A DNA stretch of 64,000 nt from Caulochytrium protostelioides (lineage: Eukaryota; Chytridiomycota; Caulochytriomycetes; Caulochytriales; Caulochytriaceae). Location of the stretch: positions 55,955 through 119,954 of the forward strand of contig ML014160.1 of the NCBI GenBank assembly GCA_003615045.1, written 5' to 3'. Made by a program: the position numbers and the translations under genes. Positions 8,891-17,902 of the stretch are shown here, piece by piece; position 1 is the stretch's first letter, and every line of letters begins with the position of its first letter. The notes under the pieces were generated by a model, which saw only the letters and a program-made list of their open reading frames with translations, was not told the DNA's origin and searched no databases.

Positions 8891-11800
8891 ATGGATCGAC
8901 ACGCTAGCAAGAACGACACGACGGTCCCGAACCAGACCATCAACACGTTCGGCCCGACCAGCAACAACCGCTACCAGAAGCTGGGTGCCACCAACCCATC
9001 GTCGGCCTATGACGACATTTTTGGCTCGGCAGGCGATGGCCGCACCTCGGACGAGTTCGACCGCGACCAGCGCTTGGCCAAGATCGGCGTTCGTAAGGAG
9101 TCGGGCGATGCGCCGGGCACGCGCAGCCAGCTGGCGGGCGTGCCCCAGGCCCCCTCGGCGTCCAACGCGCGCGACAGCGAATCTCGCTTCCCCATGGCCT
9201 CGGCTTACCGCCCGGCCCAGCCGTCCGCCAACCGCGACGAGGATGGCTTCTACCAGCGTGAAGTCATCCCGACCGAGGACCTTAAAGCTTTCGTCGAACA
9301 GGCCGAGCGTCAGGAGGGAGTTGGTGCTAAGCCTTTCACTCGCCGTCGCAGCTCCCTCAAGCCGAACGGCCAGCCCGAGACTGTGGGTCTCAGCAACTTG
9401 GCCATGAAGGCGCTGTCGGGGGCCACTTACTCTGTTGGCGGGGTTTCCCCGCCCGTGCTTGACCCGGCCCGTGCCATCGATGCACTCAAAGTGAACCTTC
9501 CCAGTGAGAACACAGGCACGCCTGCCGGCACGCTGGACCATGTTGGCGTGGTCGGTGCCAAGTACCCGGACCAAAATGTCTTCCATGGCGAGAAGGACTC
9601 CTCTGCTCAACGCACCACTGGCGCTGGCGCCACCGGTGCGGATGCGATTAGCGAGGCCAACCTGACTAACCAGCACAACCAGGCCGCTGAGTCCGGCAAC
9701 CAGTGGCTGCCGAACAGTGTCGACCAGGGTCTTGAGACCTTCAAGAACCGCCTGCGCCGGGCCAGCATGGGCTCCAACGACGATCACTCTGCCTCTGCCG
9801 ACCCTGCGACGTCCCGTGACGCATCGGCTAAGTTGAACGAGGCCGCCCAGCGCCCTGGTTTCTCGTGGGAGAATGCGGGCTCTTCTGCGACGCTGTCGGA
9901 CGGCACCCCGACGAAATCAGTCGAGAGCAGCTCGCTTCCCGGCATGTCCTTCATGCCCAGCTTCAGCAAGGTGAAGGATGTTCTTACGGGCCACCGCTCT
10001 ACCCCGGCGATGCCTGACGCCCAGGATATGAAGAACGCCGCATCCAACTCCATGTCATCCGCCACCACTTCGATGGGTCAGGCCAAGGATGCCATGATGA
10101 ACAAGGCCCACGACGCGTACGAGGCTGTGCCATCGATGGACGATGCCAAGAGCGCCGTCTCCGCCAAGGCCCACGACATGGCGAACACGATGATGCCCAG
10201 CAACCGTGATGAATCGTGGGTGCACGTGCCCCAGTCCTCACGTAGTGGTGTCCGCTCAGCGTCGCAAGCTATGACGGATGCCAAAGATGCCGCCGCGCAC
10301 CAGACCGAGGCCGCCAAGAACCAGGCCGAAGCGGCCTACCGCTCTATGCCCTCCATGGAGGAAGCCAAGCACAAGATGTCGGCGAAGGCTAACGACGCCT
10401 ACCAGGCTATGCCTTCTATGGAGCGTGCGAAGGACACCGTCGCGGCGAAGGCCGATGAGGCTTACAACGCCATGCCGTCTATGGAGCGTGCCAAGGACAC
10501 GATCGTGCACAAGGCAAACGATGTTTATCAGGCTATGCCGTCCCTGGAAGACGCCAAGCGGACAGCCAAGCACACCTACGAGACCATGCCGTCGATGGAC
10601 GAAGCCAGGGACGCAATGGCAGCCAAGGCCAACGATGCTTACAAGGCCATGCCGGCCGCTGTTCAGGATGGCGTCGCCACCTCGGCTCAGGCCATGCGCC
10701 ACGCTTCGGAGGAAGTCAGCTCTACGGCGAATGCCGCTGCGGACCAGATCCACCGCGTTATGCCTGGTGTGGCCCAGGCTCGCCCCAAGGGCATGGACTC
10801 GTCGCTGGAAAAGACGCCCTCATCCATGTACGAGTCGACCAAGCAGACGATGCGTCGTACTTCTGAGGACATGAGCGCCAAGGCCCACGATGCTGCTGAC
10901 CACCTCCGTGATGCCATGCCCGACAAGGCTGCGGCGAAGCCAAAGGGTGGCTTCTTTGGTTTTGGCTCGAGCTCCTCGTCCACCGCTGCTGATGCCAAGG
11001 ACTCTATGGACCGCACGATGGACCAGGCTAGCTCGGCGGCCCGTGGAATGGCGAAGACCATGGGCGACAAGGCCAACAGTGCTGCCGATCAGCTGCGTGA
11101 CGCCATGCCCGATACTGCTGCTGCCAAGCCCAAGGAAAGCAAGGGCTTCTTCGGCTTCGGCTCGGGATCGCCCTCGACGACCACGGCTGCTGATGCCAAG
11201 GACACGATGGACCGTGCCGTTGACCAAGCCGGCTCGGCGGCCAATGGCATGGCTGACACCGTGCACTCGAAGCTGGCCAACCCTTTCCGTGCTCGCGCGG
11301 ATGTCCCAGGCGCGGCGACTGCCTCGTCGATTGCCAGCAGCCTGCCGTCCATGTCGGATGTTGCGGCTGAAATTAAGGATCGTGTCGCTGCCCAGCTGAG
11401 CTCCTCGAACGTACCCGCAGCCGACGCGACTGCCCCCATGGCGCGTGCGGCCGACGCCGCTGGCATGCCGTCGATGGATGCCATGAAGGCCAAGATGCCG
11501 ACGATGTCGACGTCGCACGAGGAGGAAGGCCTGCTCGCGCGCATGCGCCACGCAGTGGCGGGCGTCGTGTCGTCGCGTGCGCATGAGCCACACCACGGCG
11601 TTCAGGCTGCGCCGCAGGAGCCGCACTTCGCGGCGGCGCTAGCCGCGGCGACGACGAGCGCGTTGCCGTCGACGACCAACACCGTTCCGCAGACCGGATC
11701 GTCGGGTCTCACGTCGCGTCTGCAGTCTGCGATGCACGCGGGCGCGACGTCGCTGCCGACGCCGGACCGCCCGCTGCACGCGCCGCAGGACCGTGTAGCC

Positions 11801-12028
11801 TCGCTCGCGTCGGCGCCGGCGACAATCGATCGCGAGTCGACGCGGTCGCCGGTGCTGTCGAAGTGGCTGCGTCCGGCAGTTGCGATGGACGACTTTAACG
11901 CGCTCGGCACCGAGACGACGTCGGCGCCGATGCTCCGTCCGGGACCCTTGTCTGCGACCGGTCCGAAAGGCGCGATGGCCCGAGCGGCCGAGCGCGAGAC
12001 GGACCATGCCCTGTCGGTCAGCCGCTAA
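8891..12028 (+). CDS. LEA-like repetitive amphipathic-helix protein, 1045 aa
   Basis: A single intronless frame from the ATG in ACAACATGG. No catalytic domain, signal peptide or membrane segment is visible. The middle carries imperfect 21-residue repeats (residues about 410-430 and 483-590) of the form Y-x-A-M-P-S-M-E-x-A-K-D, four variable residues, K-A-N-D-A. After them comes a duplicated module of about 70 residues (about 660-790) with GFFGFGS, TAADAKDSMDR and ADQLRDAMPD. The regular Ala/Lys/Asp pattern recalls group 3 LEA proteins or perilipin/apolipoprotein-like helices that coat membranes or lipid droplets. Codon use is richer in GCT, GGT and AAG than its neighbours, as in highly expressed genes. 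The C-terminal 200 residues are Ala/Ser/Thr-rich. Function is unknown; desiccation or lipid-surface protection is a hypothesis. Confidence 0.85.
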   Translation: MDRHASKNDTTVPNQTINTFGPTSNNRYQKLGATNPSSAYDDIFGSAGDGRTSDEFDRDQRLAKIGVRKESGDAPGTRSQLAGVPQAPSASNARDSESRFPMASAYRPAQPSANRDEDGFYQREVIPTEDLKAFVEQAERQEGVGAKPFTRRRSSLKPNGQPETVGLSNLAMKALSGATYSVGGVSPPVLDPARAIDALKVNLPSENTGTPAGTLDHVGVVGAKYPDQNVFHGEKDSSAQRTTGAGATGADAISEANLTNQHNQAAESGNQWLPNSVDQGLETFKNRLRRASMGSNDDHSASADPATSRDASAKLNEAAQRPGFSWENAGSSATLSDGTPTKSVESSSLPGMSFMPSFSKVKDVLTGHRSTPAMPDAQDMKNAASNSMSSATTSMGQAKDAMMNKAHDAYEAVPSMDDAKSAVSAKAHDMANTMMPSNRDESWVHVPQSSRSGVRSASQAMTDAKDAAAHQTEAAKNQAEAAYRSMPSMEEAKHKMSAKANDAYQAMPSMERAKDTVAAKADEAYNAMPSMERAKDTIVHKANDVYQAMPSLEDAKRTAKHTYETMPSMDEARDAMAAKANDAYKAMPAAVQDGVATSAQAMRHASEEVSSTANAAADQIHRVMPGVAQARPKGMDSSLEKTPSSMYESTKQTMRRTSEDMSAKAHDAADHLRDAMPDKAAAKPKGGFFGFGSSSSSTAADAKDSMDRTMDQASSAARGMAKTMGDKANSAADQLRDAMPDTAAAKPKESKGFFGFGSGSPSTTTAADAKDTMDRAVDQAGSAANGMADTVHSKLANPFRARADVPGAATASSIASSLPSMSDVAAEIKDRVAAQLSSSNVPAADATAPMARAADAAGMPSMDAMKAKMPTMSTSHEEEGLLARMRHAVAGVVSSRAHEPHHGVQAAPQEPHFAAALAAATTSALPSTTNTVPQTGSSGLTSRLQSAMHAGATSLPTPDRPLHAPQDRVASLASAPATIDRESTRSPVLSKWLRPAVAMDDFNALGTETTSAPMLRPGPLSATGPKGAMARAAERETDHALSVSR
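10337..10642 (+). repeat. 63-nt tandem coding repeats (21-aa units)
   Basis: Four to five imperfect tandem units, each beginning with a Tyr codon and MPSM/MPSL, spaced 63 nt apart except one shortened copy (YQAMPSLEDAKRTAKHT, 17 residues). A related isolated copy starts near 10118. Conservation lies at the protein level with silent differences, so the array is old rather than a recent slippage product. Confidence 0.85.
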
Positions 12029-12879
12029 GCCGTGACGAGAGCAGCCGGTCATGACTGCGCCACTGTACATAGCTAAACGAATCCTTTTGTCTTGAAGATC
12101 ATTGCAATGATGATACAGGAAAAGCAGATGGTGGCGCCACGCAACTGCACTGCGAACTACGCATGGCTACTTGAACCCTTGGGGAGGGGTTGCGGTTGGT
12201 AAGGGATCCTTTATCCTTTAACTCGCTTTCGGTCGACCACCGCTTCAGGATGACCTCGGGCCGGGGTCGTGCCGGTGTTACGCCGTGCGGGCTGCTGCGC
12301 CTTTCTCGTCGCGACAATCCAAAAAAAAAAAAAAAAAAAATTGGCGGAACGCGCCGATGGCGTCGGATAGGCCGCGGCGGATGAGTCGGGAGGGCGCACG
12401 CGCGAAGCTGAGCGAGAAGAGAGCGAGAACCCCGGTCGCGGGACGGGGCCGCTACCCGCGCGACCGCCGCATGGGTCGACGGCAGCGGTCGCGCGCCTTC
12501 CCCAGCGAGCCGATGCTGGGATCGGCCCGCGACACCGTCAGCGGAAGCAACGGCCTAGGAAAGCTTCGGCTCCGGTCGAGGCTCAGGCATGCGCATGAGC
12601 CGCTGATCCGTCGGGATCGCTGACAGTGGGTTTATACCGCCCCCTTCCTTTTTTTTCTTCTCTCCCACGTGCACGGTCGACCCGCGACTGGGCGAGGGTC
12701 TGGCGCCCACGCTGATGTGGACATCCGCTTCGAACATGGGCATCGACCGTTGGCATCGAACATCCACATCGTCCTCGCCGCTGCTGTCCTTTTTCCTGCT
12801 CGCACGCGCGGGCCTTCGTTTTTGATCGCCTCGCCTCGTCTCCCTACCGCACCGCCGCGCGAGCGTGACCGTCGCCAGG
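12029..12879. other. Intergenic region with a 20-nt poly(A) tract
   Basis: Contains the 3' flank of the repeat-protein gene and the promoter of the YIPF gene. A pure A20 run lies at 12321-12340. T-rich sequence near 12648-12660 (CCTTTTTTTTCTTCTC) may be part of the YIPF promoter. No further gene seen. Confidence 0.6.
12321..12340. repeat. Poly(A)20 homopolymer
   Basis: Twenty consecutive A in otherwise GC-rich DNA. It could be slippage-prone promoter DNA or the tail of a retroposed transcript; no target-site duplication or coding relic was found beside it. Confidence 0.9.
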
Positions 12880-14079
12880 ATGACCAACTACGAGACGCTG
12901 CTGGAGGACGACGACCTGCGGGCGTCGTCGCCGGCCACCGGCACCGCCGCCGCCGTGGGCAGCCAGAGCGCGCGTCCGGCGTCGCATGCGCCGCGGCCCA
13001 CGGGCCCGCCGCCGCCGTTCAACGACCTGGGCGACCACGACCACATCGACTTCGATCTGGACGACGATCCGCTCGCGTTCCAGGATTTCATTCTGCGCGA
13101 CGCGGAGACGAACCTCAACTCGCCACACCTCGTCGGCAGCAAGTCGCCCCAGGACACGCTCGTGACGGGTCGTGTCGGCGGGCCGTCCAATGCGGGGGGC
13201 GGCCACATCGGCGGCGGCAGCAGCAGCGGGAAGCAGGCGCCGCAGACGGCCATTGCATCCACGGCGACCAACAGCGCCAACGCGTGGTTCTGGAGCATCG
13301 CATACTACCAGCGCTACTTCGATGTCGATCCCGAAGACGTCGTGAGTCGCGCGCGCATCGCGCTGTGGCCCTTCCCGCCGAACCCGACGTTCCACGACAC
13401 GATCACGGCTAACCCCGATCTGTACGGCCCGCTGTGGATCACGACGACGCTGGTCGTCGCGTGCTTTATGACCAGCGCTATTAGCCAGGCCCGCCTGGTC
13501 GGCCTCGACTCGCCCCTCTACGACCTGCTGGACGCCCAGACGCTCTCGGTGGCCGCGACCTTGATCTACACCTATCTCGCGCTCATCCCGCTCGCCGTGT
13601 GGGGCGTCGCGCAGGCCACCGGCACGCCGCTCGCCGTCCCGGCCCTCGATGCTGGCTTACCGACGACTATGGCGGGCGGCGCCCCCGTCGCCGACGCGGC
13701 CGCGACCACCGCCGGGCCCCTCGTCTACCTCTATACCCTCTACGGCTACGCGATGACCCCGTGGCTGCCCGTCGCCGTGCTCTGCCTCGTCTTTGCGCAC
13801 ACCGCCTGGATCCAGTGGATGGTCGTCGGCATCGGGCTGGGCCTGAACGTGCCGCTTATTCTGCCGCAGATCATCCGCTTGCGCGGCGCGGGCGTGGCCG
13901 CGAGCGCCGCTGGCGCCGGGACCGTGCCGGGCGGCCTGGATGCGGATCCGTTCGGCCCGGCCGCGGGCGCCCCGTCGACGTCGACGTTCGCTCAGCTCTC
14001 GAAGGGCGGGATCTTGATCACTTCGGCCGCCGCCGCCCACGCCGGCTTCGCCCTGATTTTCAAGTTCCTGCTGTTCTAA
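12880..14079 (+). CDS. Yip1-domain Golgi membrane protein (YIPF1/YIPF2-like)
   Basis: A 399-aa multispanning protein of the Yip1/YIPF family, which acts in Golgi/ER vesicle traffic with Rab GTPases. The N-terminal 140 residues are polar and Gly/Ser-rich. The diagnostic block WFWSIAYYQRYFDVDPEDV is followed by LWPFPPNPTFHD and NPDLYGPLWITTTLV, the order seen in YIPF1/2. About five hydrophobic segments follow to the C-terminus (FLLF). The chosen start is the ATG at 12880 (MTNYETLLEDDDL); the frame extends 15 nt upstream only to a GTG. The acidic EDDDL near the N-terminus and DFDLDDDPLAFQDF match cytosolic tails of the family. Confidence 0.9.
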   Translation: MTNYETLLEDDDLRASSPATGTAAAVGSQSARPASHAPRPTGPPPPFNDLGDHDHIDFDLDDDPLAFQDFILRDAETNLNSPHLVGSKSPQDTLVTGRVGGPSNAGGGHIGGGSSSGKQAPQTAIASTATNSANAWFWSIAYYQRYFDVDPEDVVSRARIALWPFPPNPTFHDTITANPDLYGPLWITTTLVVACFMTSAISQARLVGLDSPLYDLLDAQTLSVAATLIYTYLALIPLAVWGVAQATGTPLAVPALDAGLPTTMAGGAPVADAAATTAGPLVYLYTLYGYAMTPWLPVAVLCLVFAHTAWIQWMVVGIGLGLNVPLILPQIIRLRGAGVAASAAGAGTVPGGLDADPFGPAAGAPSTSTFAQLSKGGILITSAAAAHAGFALIFKFLLF

Positions 14080-14195
14080 GGGCTCCATTCGTCCCGTGAC
14101 TCCTCGGGAAGACCAACCGTTAATCGGCCGCACTGAATACACATCTGTTTAAGTTGATCCGATTGAGTTGATCCGTATTATCAGACCAAAGGGGG

Positions 14196-16124
14196 TCAAG
14201 GTCGCACCAGGACCGGCGCGATGCGGCGCTTCTTCGGGGCGGCCGCGGCATCGGCGGCTGGCGTGGGTGCCGGCGTTGCCGCCGCTGGCGCCGTGGACGG
14301 CGGCGGCGCCGGCGTGGAGGAGGCGGCGGTGGGCTCGGGCTCGGGCCGGGCCGGACTATACCGCACCTGGAGCGTCACGGCCTCGCCCCACTCGTCCGTG
14401 TCACCCGCGCCCGCCTCGCCGGGGGCCGGCGTATGCACGGCCATGACGGAGCAGTACCCGTCGAGCGAGGCCATCACGAGCGCGTCACCGCGCGGGGTCC
14501 ATGCCGCGTCCGTGTAGCGCGCATAGTGCAGGCCCTCGAGGACGGCGAGGGGCTGCCGCTGCTGTGTGTCGTAGAACCGCACGCTGTCCTGCGTCAGCAC
14601 CGCAAACACAAAGCGGTACCCCGGCAGATCCAACAGACGCGGGGGTGGGGTATCCGGTGGCGAGGACGACGAGCGCGGCAAGCGTAAGCGGTAGGCGCGC
14701 GGGTTGACGGCGACGATCAAGGGATGCTCCTTGAAGCCCGCGATGCAGAGCAGCGGCGTCGGCGACGGCTGCTGCAGCCCGCCCGTGGCAAACACATACA
14801 CGCACCGCGACTCCGTGTCGGTCTCATTCGTCGCGGACGCGGTCACCGCGGCCGCCGCGTCAGTGGGCGCTGTCGTGGTCGTCGCTGCGGGCGCCAGCGC
14901 AGCGGCGGCGCTGGATGCCGTGGCAGCGGCCGCGGGACGCCAGAGGCCCGTCGGTACAAAGAGGAGTTTGCCGTCCGGGGAGAAAGCGAGTCGTCGAAAG
15001 AAGCTGCCGGTCTCTTCGCCCGGCCACAAGCGCCACGTGCGCTTCGTCGCGGGCGCCACGACGGGGATCAACGGCACCGCGGGCGCGCCGTTCTGCGCGT
15101 CGAGCATCGCGGTATCGTCGCTCGCCGACGTCGTGATCGCCGGGGCCGTCAGGGTCATTTTTTCAATGATCGCAAACGGCCGGAACCGGTTGGGCGGAAT
15201 GGTCTCGTTGAGGACGCCCGCCACCGAGTAGAGCCGCAGGGTGCGGTCGGCGGCCATGGACGCGATCACGCGGTTCATCGGGTCCCACGCAACACCCTGG
15301 ACGTAGTGGTCGTGGTTCGGAATCGTGCGCACGCACGTCCCGCGCCGCGTCTCCCACACGCGCACCGACCGGTCGATGCACGCCGACGCGAGGTACCCGC
15401 CGCACGGCGACCACGCCATGTCGTACACGTCGCCGCCGCTCGGGCCGCGCAGCAGCCGCGAGGGCGACCAGTACTCGGCGTCCGGGAGGTCGTCCTCCGC
15501 GCCGGGCGTCGCCGCGCCACCGCCGCCGCTGTCGCTCATGCCGGCGGCATCGCTCGCGCGCACGCCGAGCGGCCCCGCGGCGTCCGGTCCGCCCGCCGGG
15601 ATGCCACTGCCCGCATAGGCCGGCGCGGCGCCCCAGCCGGTGGACGCGGCCGCCGCGGCCGCCGCTGATGATGACGCCGATGTTGACGCCGACAGCGGAC
15701 CGGTGCCGGCGGCGGCGGCTTCGAGGTTGCCCGCGACGGCGCCGACGTTCTGGGTCCAGAGAATGATCTGGCCGTCGTCCGACGCGGACGCGAGCACGGG
15801 CGCGACGGGACTCCAGCGGACGCAGTTGACGGCGCCGTTGTGGCGCGCCAGCGTCGCGAGGTAGTCGACGGCGGGCGTGGGGCCCGCGTACGAGAGCCGC
15901 CAGAGCCGCACGTTCTTGTCCCCGCCGGCGGTCGCGAGGCGGCTCGGGCAGAACGGCGCCGCGGCCGCATCGCTGCTGGCCGGCGCTGCCGGAGACGCTG
16001 ACGCCGCAGCTGCGGCCGCTGTCGCCGATGGCGCGGTTGGTGGTGGCGGGAACGCTTTCTCAAAGTCGACGGAGAAGATGGGCAGCTGGTCGTGCCACCG
16101 GACGAGTAAGCATTTGGCCTTCAT
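14196..16124 (-). CDS. Chromatin assembly factor 1 WD40 subunit (CAF-1 p60 / Cac2)
   Basis: The WD40 subunit of CAF-1, which deposits H3-H4 on newly replicated DNA together with Cac1 and Msi1. The 642-aa protein begins MKAKCLLVRWHDQLPIFSVD, close to the conserved CAF1B start, so the ATG at 16124 is preferred over upstream TTG. WD repeats are clear: HNGAVNCVRWSPVAPVLASA, DVYDMAWSPCGGYLASAC, YVQGVAWDPMNRVIASMA, FRRLAFSPDGKLLFVPTG, DAAWTPRGDALVMASLDGY. The B-domain-like SFFRRLAFSPDG and RFVFAVLTQDSVRFYDT are typical. Ala/Ser-rich inserts split repeats 2-3 and follow FVPTGLW. The C-terminus is Ala/Pro-rich ending KKRRIAPVLVRP. Head-to-head with the INCENP gene. Confidence 0.92.
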   Translation of the reverse strand: MKAKCLLVRWHDQLPIFSVDFEKAFPPPPTAPSATAAAAAASASPAAPASSDAAAAPFCPSRLATAGGDKNVRLWRLSYAGPTPAVDYLATLARHNGAVNCVRWSPVAPVLASASDDGQIILWTQNVGAVAGNLEAAAAGTGPLSASTSASSSAAAAAAASTGWGAAPAYAGSGIPAGGPDAAGPLGVRASDAAGMSDSGGGGAATPGAEDDLPDAEYWSPSRLLRGPSGGDVYDMAWSPCGGYLASACIDRSVRVWETRRGTCVRTIPNHDHYVQGVAWDPMNRVIASMAADRTLRLYSVAGVLNETIPPNRFRPFAIIEKMTLTAPAITTSASDDTAMLDAQNGAPAVPLIPVVAPATKRTWRLWPGEETGSFFRRLAFSPDGKLLFVPTGLWRPAAAATASSAAAALAPAATTTTAPTDAAAAVTASATNETDTESRCVYVFATGGLQQPSPTPLLCIAGFKEHPLIVAVNPRAYRLRLPRSSSSPPDTPPPRLLDLPGYRFVFAVLTQDSVRFYDTQQRQPLAVLEGLHYARYTDAAWTPRGDALVMASLDGYCSVMAVHTPAPGEAGAGDTDEWGEAVTLQVRYSPARPEPEPTAASSTPAPPPSTAPAAATPAPTPAADAAAAPKKRRIAPVLVRP

Positions 16125-17902
16125 GGCGGCAGCGGCGGCAAGCGGCGACGGCGGCGGCGGCAACGGCCCCCGTCGCGGCGATGGGCGCCGAACCCGTGGA
16201 CTCCGCGCTACCAGTCACAGCAAGGGGTCCCCGTCCGGCAGCGTTCGGCCGGCGGGGTCGCACGGGATGGCGAGGTCGCTAGAGATACCGTGCTGTCGGT
16301 GGGAGCTGCGGATGACGGCGTTGATGGCGGCGGCGTCGTTGCTCGTGGCGTCGCTCCAAAGCGGCACGAGATCCGCGGGGCCGTCGCCGTGATCCGTCGA
16401 TAGCCAAGCTAGGACGGCTTGGGGCTCAGCCGCGATATCTGTCGATCGGATCGTGTCCTGAAGTGAAGGTCTCCGTCTGGAGGGTGCCGTCCGATGCCTC
16501 GCTATACTCGGTTGCGAAAGAAGCGCGACGAGTCAGCGAGACGGGACCGTGAGAGGTGCGATGGATGCGGAACTGCCCAACAGGGTTGATGCGTGATTGG
16601 TCGAGAGACAACGCCGAGAGCGGGCTTCCGCACAGAGGAGAGAAGGACGGAAGGGATCGCGTCTGCGACGATGAAGCTTGATATGGCTGTGGAGGCGACG
16701 TATGACGAGGGTCTTCGGTGCACTCGCGACTGGGAATGAGCTCACATCAAATCTATTCTCACGCCGTCCCGTGGAGCTCAGCTGTGAGTCGCTGTGCTGA
16801 TGAAGCGTCGTCTAGTAGTATGGCTCGTGACCGCGTGTGCGACAGCCGGCAAAATCAGCGGCGATAACTGGCGCGGCGCGGCGCGGCGCAGCGCAGTCTG
16901 TGGACCCTCGCGCCAGCGGCGGGCGGGTCTGGCGGCCGCCACTGCGGCCGCCCTTACCCGCCGTCTTCCGCAGGCGAGTAAGTAGCACACATCCAGCCCC
17001 GCAGCGGCCGTCACTGAATCGGGTGCGGCAGATCACTGATACATCAGATAAAGGAGTGCATGATACATCACCGATAGACGACTCGACGGAGGATACCGCA
17101 TCCCGCGGTCCGGTGCTCCCAACCCCGCGCAGGCCATGCACGCCATACGATCGCCTGCCTGGCCGCCTCGAGCAGCCGTCTGCGGCGCATCATCACGCAT
17201 CAACGTGCCATCGAAGCCAAGCTATTCACGGAGCCGTCTCTGCATATCGTATCATCGGCGCTGCGGGGGATCGCTTGACGGTGTGACTTCCTCCGCCGTC
17301 TCTGGAGAGGAAGTGTTCTGGGTGGAGGTATACTTCCTGGTGTGTGGCCGCGGCCGCGCTTGACGCTGGGTGATGTGGTGCAAGGCCCGAAGGCGCCGCC
17401 CCACGGGGGGCGGCGCCTGCCCGAGTGCGAGCGCATGCTTGCGACCCCTGGCGGTGGGGCAGGGGCGGCGGCGGCGGGCTGGGTCCATCCTCGCTCGAGC
17501 GAGCGGCGGCGGCGGCGGCCGCCGCCACGTTTTGTGCCGCCGACCGCGGCGCGCGGCGTCCGGCAGCGGTATGAGACGAACACCACACCGCGCACGTGCT
17601 GGATCGACCCTGTCCACGGGCGGTTCGGCGCTGGATAACGACGGCCCAGGCCGACGGCGCGTCGTTTACGTGCAAGCGCTGCTGAGGCGCCACGAACAAC
17701 GACGGCAGCCCGTCGCGACGGCTGTGTCCTGCACGCGACGCCGCCCTCGCTCGATTCGCTGAGACCGTCGCGCTGCCGCCCGTCGCCTCTCTGCTTTCCA
17801 ACGCTCCTGACCGGAGTCGCCGACGCTGCGGCTGCTGTCGCCGTCGCTGCCGTTTCATAGACGCCTCCGTCGCTGACGCCGCGCGGGCCGCCGTTCATCA
17901 TC
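16125..17902. other. 1.8-kb divergent intergenic region (CAF-1 / INCENP)
   Basis: No gene recognised. A CGGCG-type pentanucleotide run lies near 16872-16895 and a strong GC hairpin at 17392-17417. Open frames here are composition artefacts (Arg/Ala/Gly-rich on both strands). Confidence 0.6.
17392..17417. other. Perfect 11-bp inverted repeat, 4-nt loop
   Basis: Arms GGCGCCGCCCC and GGGGCGGCGCC around ACGG. As DNA or RNA this would be a very stable hairpin about 490 nt upstream of the INCENP ATG, possibly in its 5'UTR or promoter. Confidence 0.8.

Noticed and set aside
12321..12340. Poly(A)20 as proof of a retroposed gene
   Set aside because: No processed-gene relic or target-site duplication is visible next to it.
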